Assembly (NCBI GenBank): GCA_030038335.1
Contig: JASHPC010000257.1
Coordinates: forward strand, 1-5,011
Direction of reading: 5' to 3'
Source: Vulcanimicrobiota bacterium
GTDB lineage: Bacteria; Vulcanimicrobiota; Vulcanimicrobiia; Vulcanimicrobiales; Vulcanimicrobiaceae
Length of the DNA stretch: 5,011 nt
The position numbers were made by a program, and so were the translations under genes. Every line of letters begins with the position of its first letter. Within the stretch, counting starts at the first letter, position 1. Shown in pieces: positions 1 to 5,011 of this stretch. The notes under the pieces are model-generated. The model saw nothing but the letters and a program-made list of their open reading frames with translations, did no database searches and was not told the DNA's origin.

Positions 1-1548
1 CGCAACGAGTCGGCCTGAAAGCTGCTCGCGGCGTATGAGGTCCATCTTCGTCTCCGGCGTTGCCTCGGCGAGAAAGTCGTCGACGCCGGCTTCTCTTGCA
101 ATCGCGGCAGCGGTCAGCGGATTGTCGCCCGTGATCATCACCGTGCGAATGCCCATCGCGCGTAGGCGGTCGAAGCGCACGCGCATGTTCGGCTTGAGAA
201 CGTCTTTGAGATGGATGACGGCAAGGACTCGTTCGCCGCTTGCAACGAGCAGCGGCGTCCCGCCGCCGCGCGCGATGCGCTCGACGTCCTCTGAAAGATC
301 GCCCGACGTCACGCCGCCATGTTCGCGCACCCACGCAATGACCGCGTCCGGCGCGCCCTTGCGTATCTTCGTCCCGTCCGCAAGATCGACGCCGCTCATC
401 CGCGTGTATGCTGAGAAGGGAACGAACGTGGCTCCTGCGGGCTGGCGTTCGTCCACGCCCTGCTGCGCGGCGAGCGCCACGATCGACCTTCCTTCGGGCG
501 TCTCGTCGGCAAACGAGGAGAGCGCGGCAGCCCGAGCCGTCGCCACTGCGTTGACACCGGGGCTCGCAATGAACGCAACCGCCTGCCGGTTTCCAAGCGT
601 GATCGTCCCGGTCTTGTCGAGCAGCAGCGTATCGACGTCTCCCGCTGCCTCGACTGCACGACCGCTCATCGCAAGAACGTTGCGCTGCATGACACGGTCC
701 ATGCCAGCGATGCCGATTGCGGAGAGCAGTCCGCCGATCGTCGTCGGAATGAGGCACACGAGCAACGCAATGAGAACCGTGATGCTTTGATGAGCTCCCG
801 CGTAGATCGAATACGGTGCAAGGGTCGCGACGGCAATGAGGAAGACGATGGTGAGACCCGCGAGGAGTATTGAGAGCGCGATCTCATTGGGTGTCTTCTG
901 ACGCTGCGCGCCTTCGACGAGTGCGATCATACGATCGAGGAAGCTCTCGCCGGCGTTTGCCGTCACGCGCACGACGATAGCATCCGAGAGAACGCGCGTT
1001 CCGCCGGTCACGGCGCTGCGATCGCCTCCGGACTCGCGAATCACGGGCGCGGACTCTCCCGTTATCGCAGATTCGTCAACGGTCGCCGCACCGCGAACGA
1101 CGTCGCCATCCGCTGGAATCAGCTCACCTGCGTCGACACGTACGATGTCACCCTTGCGCAGGCTCGGGGCCGGAACGCGCGTGACGTTTCCGTCGGAATC
1201 GAGTCTGCTGGCGATGACGTCAGCCTTCGTGCTACGGAGTGCATCGGCTTGCGCCTTACCGCGGCCTTCGGCAACCGCCTCGGCAAAGTTTGCGAAGAGT
1301 ACCGTGAACCACAGCCAAATGGTGATCGCAAGATCGAATCCGTAAGGACCATCGTGGCGCATGGCGTCGCGCGCGAAGAAGAGCGTCGTCATCGCGGCGC
1401 CGACTTCTACCACGAACATCACCGGATTGCGCGCCATCCAGCGCGGATCGAGCTTCCTGAACGAATCCAGCACCGCGCGCGCGACGACGGCGCGCTCGAA
1501 GAGTGGCCGCGCCTTCGGCCTACGCTCGATGCGTCGGCTGCCGAGCAT
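1..1548 (-). CDS. kdpB: Potassium-transporting ATPase ATP-binding subunit KdpB (C-terminus cut by window edge)
   Basis: This is the P-type ATPase subunit that hydrolyses ATP to drive K+ import through KdpA in the inner-membrane KdpFABC complex. Seen in the sequence: the N-terminal NPVMF segment begins the first membrane helix (about 42-60), and a second helix lies at about 71-90. The actuator loop TGES is at 163-166, and the helix-4 motif CLIPTTIGG starts at about 265. The phosphorylation motif DKTGT has its aspartate at 311 (D307 in E. coli). The nucleotide-binding segment FSAYTRMSG/KGAP lies at about 378-400, and TGDN at 473-476. The ATG overlaps the kdpA stop by one base (TGATG), and AGGGAAAG lies 8 bases upstream. 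E. coli KdpB has 682 residues, so roughly a quarter is missing, including the GDG-ND hinge motif and the last membrane helices; kdpC would be expected after it. Ser166 matches the serine of TGES whose phosphorylation inhibits E. coli Kdp. No frameshift is seen. Confidence 0.97.
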   Translation of the reverse strand, partial: MLGSRRIERRPKARPLFERAVVARAVLDSFRKLDPRWMARNPVMFVVEVGAAMTTLFFARDAMRHDGPYGFDLAITIWLWFTVLFANFAEAVAEGRGKAQADALRSTKADVIASRLDSDGNVTRVPAPSLRKGDIVRVDAGELIPADGDVVRGAATVDESAITGESAPVIRESGGDRSAVTGGTRVLSDAIVVRVTANAGESFLDRMIALVEGAQRQKTPNEIALSILLAGLTIVFLIAVATLAPYSIYAGAHQSITVLIALLVCLIPTTIGGLLSAIGIAGMDRVMQRNVLAMSGRAVEAAGDVDTLLLDKTGTITLGNRQAVAFIASPGVNAVATARAAALSSFADETPEGRSIVALAAQQGVDERQPAGATFVPFSAYTRMSGVDLADGTKIRKGAPDAVIAWVREHGGVTSGDLSEDVERIARGGGTPLLVASGERVLAVIHLKDVLKPNMRVRFDRLRAMGIRTVMITGDNPLTAAAIAREAGVDDFLAEATPETKMDLIRREQLSGRLVA

Positions 1549-3248
1549 CAAAACGTCTTTCCCTGGACTAACGCAAGGTGCTCGACGATAGGCCCAAGCG
1601 CATCGGCTGGCAAGAACGTAAGCGCGCCGACGATGAGAATCACGCCGACGAGCAGTCCCACGAAGATGCGAGAGTTCGTCGCGAAGGTCCCGGCGCTGGG
1701 CGGGATGGCTTTCTTTCCCGCGAGCGCTCCCGCGAGAGCAAGCACGGCAACGGCGACCGCGAAGCGTCCGAAGAACATGTTGACGCCCGTGAGGATATCG
1801 TAGAAGCGGTTCGGGCCTAGGCCGGCAAACGCCGAGCCGTTGTTTGCGTTCGTCGACGAAAATGCGTAGAGAACTTCGGAGAATCCATGCGGGCCGCTGT
1901 TGCCGAGCGTCGCAAGACCAGCCGGCACGATCACCGCGATCGCAGTTGGAACGAGCACGAGCACCGGCGTGACGAGAATTGCGAGAAGCGCAAACTGCAC
2001 CTCGTGCCGTTCGATCTTCTTTCCCAGATACTCAGGCGTGCGTCCAACCATGAGGCCAGCGATGAAAATCGTGAGAACGACGAACGCGATCATACCGTAG
2101 AGACCGCTTCCGACGCCTCCGAAGACGATCTCGCCAAGCTGCATGTTCACGAGCGGAATGAGACCGCCGAGCGGCATGAACGAGTCGTGCATGGCGTTGA
2201 CCGCACCACACGACGTGTCCGTCGTCACCGTCGCGAAGAGCGCCGAACCTGCGGCGCCGAATCGGCATTCTTTTCCTTCCATATTTGCGCCGGCAATGCC
2301 GAGATGGTGAACGAGCGGATTTCCGCCAGCCTCTGCCGCATACGCAGCGGCAAACCCGCCGGCAAAGAGCAGGGACATTACCGCGAAAAGCGCCCAGCCT
2401 TGCCGTGGATCTTTCGCCATTGCGCCGTACGTGTACGTCAAGCCGGCTCCAATTGCAAAGATGAGCAGCATCTCGACGAAGTTGCTGAACGGCGTGGGAT
2501 TCTCGTTCGGCGAAGCCGAGTTCGCATTGACGAAACCGCCGCCATTCGTTCCAAGCTCTTTGATAGCTTCTTGCGATCCCATCGGGCCGCCGGTAATGCG
2601 CTGAGCGAAACCGCTCACCGAATGTACGGTCCGATACGCGTGGAAGTTCTGTGGCACGCCCTGCGAGACGAGAAGCAGTCCGAACACAATGGCGATTGGC
2701 AAGAGCACATAGAGGCAGCAGCGCGTAAGATCGACCCAGAAGTTTCCGAGCGTCTTCGTCGACGTTCGCACGACGCCGCGGACTACCGCAATCGCCACCG
2801 CGATGCCGACGCCCGCTGAGACGAAGTTGTGCCACGCGAGACCTGCCATCTGCGAAAGATAGCTCATCGAGCTCTCGCCGGAATAGAACTGCCAGTTGGT
2901 ATTCGTAAGGAAGCTGATTGCGGTGTTCCACGCGAGTTCAGGGGGCATGTTGTCGAAGTGTTGCGGGTTGAGCGGCAACCACTTCTGCAAGCGCAGGAGC
3001 GCATACAGCCAGAGAAAGCTCACGAACGAGAACGCCAGCATCGAAAGCGCGTACGCAACCCAATCCATCTCCGCGTCTTCACGCACGCCGCCGAGCCGAT
3101 AGACGAGGGACTCGACGGGGCGCAGAGCGGGTGCAAGCCACGTGCGCTCTCCCGCGAAGACCAGCGTCATATAAAGCCCGAGCGGTTTTGTCAGCGCCAG
3201 GACGACGAGAAAGAGAACTATGGCCTGAAGCCACCCTGCGAGCGTCAC
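1548..3248 (-). CDS. kdpA: Potassium-transporting ATPase potassium-binding subunit KdpA
   Basis: This is the channel-like inner-membrane subunit of KdpFABC that selects and binds K+. The four pore loops are all present: TNTNWQ (115-120), LGTNGGGF (232-239), TSCGA (345-349) and NANNGSA (467-473). Other family signatures are YSGE (122-125), NMEGKE (322-327), FGGVGSGLYG (376-385), GRTPEYLGKK (402-411) and the GRF arginine at 495. The protein has 566 residues (E. coli 557) and about ten hydrophobic spans. I chose the GTG at 3248-3246 because the protein then begins MTLAGWLQ and runs straight into the first helix as in the family; the start is one base after the kdpF stop, and a GGAAAAG lies 7 bases upstream. 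A longer reading from an ATG at 3302 adds 18 residues that merely re-read kdpF in another frame. The TGA stop overlaps the kdpB ATG. Confidence 0.97.
   Translation of the reverse strand: MTLAGWLQAIVLFLVVLALTKPLGLYMTLVFAGERTWLAPALRPVESLVYRLGGVREDAEMDWVAYALSMLAFSFVSFLWLYALLRLQKWLPLNPQHFDNMPPELAWNTAISFLTNTNWQFYSGESSMSYLSQMAGLAWHNFVSAGVGIAVAIAVVRGVVRTSTKTLGNFWVDLTRCCLYVLLPIAIVFGLLLVSQGVPQNFHAYRTVHSVSGFAQRITGGPMGSQEAIKELGTNGGGFVNANSASPNENPTPFSNFVEMLLIFAIGAGLTYTYGAMAKDPRQGWALFAVMSLLFAGGFAAAYAAEAGGNPLVHHLGIAGANMEGKECRFGAAGSALFATVTTDTSCGAVNAMHDSFMPLGGLIPLVNMQLGEIVFGGVGSGLYGMIAFVVLTIFIAGLMVGRTPEYLGKKIERHEVQFALLAILVTPVLVLVPTAIAVIVPAGLATLGNSGPHGFSEVLYAFSSTNANNGSAFAGLGPNRFYDILTGVNMFFGRFAVAVAVLALAGALAGKKAIPPSAGTFATNSRIFVGLLVGVILIVGALTFLPADALGPIVEHLALVQGKTF
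1557..1564 (-). promoter_or_regulatory. Ribosome-binding site AGGGAAAG for kdpB, inside kdpA
   Basis: On the minus strand AGGGAAAG lies 8 bases before the kdpB ATG at 1548, inside the last kdpA codons. Together with the TGATG overlap it fixes the kdpB start, which gives the expected N-terminal length compared with E. coli KdpB. Confidence 0.5.
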
Positions 3249-3249
3249 G

Positions 3250-3339
3250 TTAGAACTTTTCCGGTCGAAGCATAGCGTAGATGAGATATACAACGCCGGC
3301 AATCGTCAGGAGCAGCCCGATGGCGTCGTCGACGCTCAT
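3250..3339 (-). CDS. kdpF: Potassium-transporting ATPase small subunit KdpF
   Basis: This 29-residue single-helix protein is the small lipid-like subunit that stabilises the KdpABC complex in the inner membrane. It begins MSVDDAIG, has one hydrophobic helix at about residues 7-24, and ends YLIYAMLRPEKF. E. coli KdpF is also 29 residues, with a similar YLVYAL pattern and a terminal phenylalanine. The ATG overlaps the TGA of the preceding small ORF (ATGA), and AGGCGA lies just upstream as a weak ribosome-binding site. The TAA is followed after one base by the kdpA GTG, so KdpF and KdpA are probably translated in a coupled way. Its size, helix, tail and place directly before kdpA make the call firm. 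Confidence 0.93.
   Translation of the reverse strand: MSVDDAIGLLLTIAGVVYLIYAMLRPEKF
3256..3262 (-). promoter_or_regulatory. Ribosome-binding site GGAAAAG for kdpA, inside kdpF
   Basis: On the minus strand GGAAAAG lies 7 bases before the GTG at 3248, inside the last codons of kdpF. It supports the GTG start over the ATG at 3302, and suggests that ribosomes finishing kdpF reinitiate on kdpA. Confidence 0.45.
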
Positions 3340-3419
3340 ATTCGCCTGCACGCGCGCACGTAGAGCTCCGCGATCGCAAAGAACGCAATGCAGAGCAGGA
3401 GCAGCACTACGTCGAGCAT
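3336..3419 (-). CDS. 27-residue single-helix membrane peptide in the kdp operon (unnamed)
   Basis: This small open frame encodes 27 residues: MLDVVLLLL, then CIAFFAIAEL, then a short basic tail YVRACRRI. One hydrophobic helix fills about residues 3-19. The charge pattern (Asp near the N-terminus, three Arg in the tail) predicts the tail in the cytoplasm by the positive-inside rule. Its ATG lies two bases after the porin TAA, and its TGA overlaps the kdpF ATG, so it is inserted without any waste between two real genes. I know of similar tiny hydrophobic proteins ahead of kdpF in other bacteria only as an impression, and cannot name a family. It is not a second KdpF: it lacks the RPE-F type ending. 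A role as an accessory Kdp subunit, or as a translational coupler between porin and kdpF, is inference. The ribosome-binding site is weak (GGAAAT, inside the last porin codons). Confidence 0.72.
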   Translation of the reverse strand: MLDVVLLLLCIAFFAIAELYVRACRRI

Positions 3420-3421
3420 CG

Positions 3422-4756
3422 TTACGGATTTCCGAAACTCGCTATGGCGTCAACTCCGAGCGTCGTCTGGTACGACTTCGTGCCGTCGTCGTATGGCGTG
3501 ATGCCCGGGCGGAATGCTCTTTCGATTCGCAACTCGGGGCGAATCTCGAAGACGCCGGAGAAATGGTGCGTAACGCCCCACGTGAGACTTCCGTACGACG
3601 TCGCGAAGCCGGAACGCCAGCCGCGTGGATCGTTCAAGTAGTCCGTTCGAAACGATGCGAAGTCTCGCGAGCTCACCTGCGCTTCGAGATAATCGACGAT
3701 CCCGATGGCCCCAGACATGCCGGGAAGCAGCGGACCCGGACCGCCGCCGGCGCCAAGATAGACCGGACCGCCGGTGGCAACGTTGTAGTTGTTGATCGTG
3801 CCGCCTTGGGGCGCGTCGTACGTGTAGAGATAGTATTCCTCGAGTTCATTTTGAAGCGCGGCATTGAAGACGTGCGTCCAGGTGCTATTGAACTGTTGGA
3901 GATTATCGTGACCCCAGACGAGCGGCTCGACGGCGCGAGCCGCTTCGCTGTAGTACGTCCCGTCGACGTACGTCTTGAACCTTTCTCCGTTGAACGCGTC
4001 GACGCCGAACATGACGGAGTCACGGTTCGTGTGCGAGACGAAGCGCGCGATGAGAAGTCCGGTCGGAACGTGAGAGGACGGGTTCCACGGAGCCGTATCG
4101 GTCTGCGCGTGAACGCCGTACAGCAACGTCCAATACGGGCTCAACACCGAAGTGAAGAGCACGCCCGTCTGCGTATAGCAGTCGAACGTGAACATGAGAG
4201 AGTGCGTGTAGAGAAAGTTTTGCGGCGCCAGATTCGCCTCGATGTCCGGGGGCGAGATATAGCGGCCGATCTGCACCGTCGTTCCCTGCGCGAAGCGTGG
4301 GAAGTAGCCGACGACGTACACCTCGACCGGATCGTAGCCATTCGTTTGATCGCGTAGGAGAAGTTGGTTGCTTAGCCATCCCTCGGACGTCGTATACCGA
4401 TAGTCGACGCCGTAGAGACTCGTGAACCGAAAGCCCCACGAAAAGTGATTCTGCTGCACGGTGTCCGGCTCGAGATCGATTCGCACGACGGCCTGGTCCA
4501 GCTCGGGGCGGTTCGGCACGTCGTTGTACGAAAGCGGGTAGTTCGAGTTCTTCGATGTGCTCAGCTCGATGCCCGGATCGATCCACCCGTAGATACGCAC
4601 GCCGCGGTCGCTCGGCACGCCGATGAGATACGCCGGCCCTGGAAAGTCGGCACTCGGAAACACGGCACTCAGCGGTGCGGGGAGAGCCCGGCGTTGTTCG
4701 GGAGTCGGCGTTGGAGCGGGCGTGACGATCGCAGATGGCGCGAGGGCGGCGAGCAC
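3422..4756 (-). CDS. Outer-membrane beta-barrel porin, BBP2/OmpL-like family
   Basis: This 444-residue protein is most likely a porin in the outer membrane. After a hydrophobic start (LAALAPSAIV) and a proline-rich stretch (about 12-45), the barrel begins at IYGWIDPGIELSTS (about 55-68). It continues through alternating, aromatic-rich strands such as FRFTSLYGVDYRYTT (109-123). It carries the conserved-looking block GRYISPPDIEANLAP (164-178) followed by THSLMF, then WGHDNLQQFNSTWTH (281-295), and closes with a strand ending ASF before GNP. The pattern matches my memory of the putative beta-barrel porin-2 (BBP2) family. The start is a GTG, since a TAG lies three codons upstream and no ATG is available. 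The signal peptide is therefore odd, having no basic residue before its hydrophobic part. It is followed after two bases by the small ORF and then kdpFAB, which points to a role in K+ supply under potassium limitation (inference). Transport specificity cannot be read from the sequence. Confidence 0.87.
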   Translation of the reverse strand: MLAALAPSAIVTPAPTPTPEQRRALPAPLSAVFPSADFPGPAYLIGVPSDRGVRIYGWIDPGIELSTSKNSNYPLSYNDVPNRPELDQAVVRIDLEPDTVQQNHFSWGFRFTSLYGVDYRYTTSEGWLSNQLLLRDQTNGYDPVEVYVVGYFPRFAQGTTVQIGRYISPPDIEANLAPQNFLYTHSLMFTFDCYTQTGVLFTSVLSPYWTLLYGVHAQTDTAPWNPSSHVPTGLLIARFVSHTNRDSVMFGVDAFNGERFKTYVDGTYYSEAARAVEPLVWGHDNLQQFNSTWTHVFNAALQNELEEYYLYTYDAPQGGTINNYNVATGGPVYLGAGGGPGPLLPGMSGAIGIVDYLEAQVSSRDFASFRTDYLNDPRGWRSGFATSYGSLTWGVTHHFSGVFEIRPELRIERAFRPGITPYDDGTKSYQTTLGVDAIASFGNP

Positions 4757-4774
4757 ACGCTCACGCTACAACCA

Positions 4775-4786
4775 CGGCGCGCGCCG
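4775..4786. repeat. GC-only perfect palindrome CGGCGCGCGCCG upstream of the porin start
   Basis: This 12-base self-complementary run lies 19 bases before the porin GTG on the minus strand. In the transcript it could fold with neighbouring GC-rich bases and occlude the ribosome-binding region, or act as a weak pause hairpin. No T-run follows, so it is not a standard intrinsic terminator. Low-complexity GC alternation makes such palindromes fairly easy to get by chance. Confidence 0.25.
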
Positions 4787-4806
4787 CGCCAGCCGCCGAA
4801 CGGATG

Positions 4807-4818
4807 ATCCGATCGGAT
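4807..4818. promoter_or_regulatory. Perfect 12-base palindrome ATCCGATCGGAT, possible operator
   Basis: The sequence ATCCGATCGGAT is its own reverse complement and lies 51 bases before the porin GTG and 12 bases after the preceding stop codon. Its position fits a binding site for a dimeric regulator controlling the porin-kdp operon. The symmetry does not extend past the twelve bases, and KdpE sites in E. coli look different (AT-rich), so the regulator is unknown. It could also be chance. Confidence 0.3.
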
Positions 4819-4830
4819 GCCTTTCGCGTA

Positions 4831-5011
4831 TTAGTGCGTGTGCGTGAAGTTGCCGACGACGGCGCCCGCATCGCGTATCGCTTCGAGAGCGGCGCGCATG
4901 CCAAGTGGCTCCCACGGTCGCCCGACGGCGCCAAAGTACCACTCGGGATCGATGTTGAGCGTCCTCGTTTGCACCATCGTGACCGGTACGTCGCGTAAGA
5001 AAGCGCGCATG
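4831..5011 (-). CDS. Unrecognised protein, C-terminal part (runs off the right edge)
   Basis: An open frame enters from the right edge and ends with TAA at 4833-4831. From an in-frame ATG at 5010 it gives 59 residues, including LNIDPEWYFGAVGRPWEP, an alanine-rich helix-like stretch (MRAALEAIRDAGAVVG) and the end NFTHTH. The frame stays open to the window end, so the ATG may be internal. Its codons favour G or C at the third position, like the kdp genes, and its tryptophan/aromatic content looks like protein rather than a shadow frame. No family is recognised. It ends 74 bases before the porin start on the same strand, so co-transcription is possible but not shown. Confidence 0.5.
   Translation of the reverse strand, partial: MRAFLRDVPVTMVQTRTLNIDPEWYFGAVGRPWEPLGMRAALEAIRDAGAVVGNFTHTH

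Larger units (their letters stand above)
4757..4830 (-). promoter_or_regulatory. Intergenic gap likely holding the control region of the porin-kdp operon
   Basis: This is the only non-coding gap in the window that could hold a promoter for the porin-kdp genes, because all later junctions are overlapping or nearly so. It is GC-rich and contains two perfect 12-base palindromes (4807-4818 and 4775-4786). No convincing -35/-10 pair is visible, and no hairpin followed by a T-run marks the end of the upstream gene. A weak GTGA just before the GTG is the only candidate ribosome-binding match. If no promoter lies here, transcription must begin upstream of the window. Confidence 0.35.

Noticed and set aside
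1887..2819. Plus-strand open frame (310 codons) opposite kdpA
   Set aside because: The product is extremely rich in Arg, His and Glu with no domain or membrane pattern, and kdpA on the other strand is beyond doubt.
2032..2931. Minus-strand open frame (299 codons) in another frame inside kdpA
   Set aside because: It is an Arg-rich frame-shifted reading of kdpA. KdpA itself is continuous, so this is neither a gene nor a sign of frameshift.
3249..3302. N-terminal extension of KdpA from the ATG at 3302
   Set aside because: The 18 extra residues re-read the kdpF coding sequence in another frame, are not membrane-like, and would exceed the family N-terminus. GTG 3248 fits better.
3965..3974. Palindrome GACGTACGTC inside the porin gene
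   Set aside because: It is short, lies within codons of a conserved frame, and is built from the CG/TAC words common in this DNA. Chance is the simplest explanation.
3281..4357. Long plus-strand open frame (358 codons) opposite the porin and kdpF
   Set aside because: Its translation is Arg/Glu/Val-rich with no recognisable domain, and it lies antisense to a well-supported porin. GC-rich coding DNA commonly leaves such open shadow frames.
4824..4858. Possible promoter: TAATAC with TCGGCA 17 bases upstream on the minus strand
   Set aside because: Only about half of each hexamer matches the sigma-70 consensus, and both lie in or at the end of the preceding gene. Too weak to call.
4735..4998. 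Plus-strand open frame across the intergenic gap and the right-edge gene
   Set aside because: Low-complexity Arg/Ala/His start and no recognisable content; the minus-strand reading has a more protein-like composition. Not excluded entirely, since the minus-strand gene is itself unidentified.

Overview
The window is GC-rich and densely coded, and every gene I can support lies on the minus strand. It covers most of a high-affinity potassium-uptake (Kdp) operon. In transcription order, right to left, it holds: the C-terminal end of an unrecognised gene running in from the right edge (4831-5011); a 74-base gap (4757-4830); a BBP2/OmpL-like outer-membrane beta-barrel porin (3422-4756, GTG start); an unannotated 27-residue single-helix membrane peptide (3336-3419); kdpF (3250-3339, 29 residues); kdpA (1548-3248, GTG start, 566 residues); and kdpB (1-1548, first 516 residues, cut by the left edge). 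kdpC, and any kdpD/kdpE sensor-regulator genes, would lie beyond position 1 or elsewhere.

The five genes from the porin to kdpB are packed as tightly as possible. The porin stop is 2 bases from the small-ORF start. The small-ORF stop overlaps the kdpF start (ATGA). The kdpF stop is 1 base from the kdpA GTG. The kdpA stop overlaps the kdpB ATG (TGATG). This is strong evidence for one transcript with translational coupling. KdpA carries all four selectivity-filter loops. KdpB carries the TGES, IPTT, DKTGT and TGDN motifs, so the pump looks intact as far as it can be seen.

The most interesting features are the two genes in front of kdpF. The porin gives the operon an outer-membrane component, which suggests a two-membrane K+ acquisition unit: diffusion through the barrel, then ATP-driven uptake by KdpFABC. 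The 27-residue peptide is a second KdpF-sized membrane protein and could be an extra pump subunit or stabiliser. Both roles are inferred from gene order and have not been demonstrated.

The organism must be a diderm (Gram-negative-type) bacterium, because it encodes an outer-membrane beta-barrel. GC-rich DNA, GTG starts and a BBP2 barrel next to kdp would suit an uncultured lineage such as Eremiobacterota or Acidobacteriota, but this assignment is a low-confidence inference. No RNA genes, mobile elements, CRISPR arrays or convincing terminators were seen.
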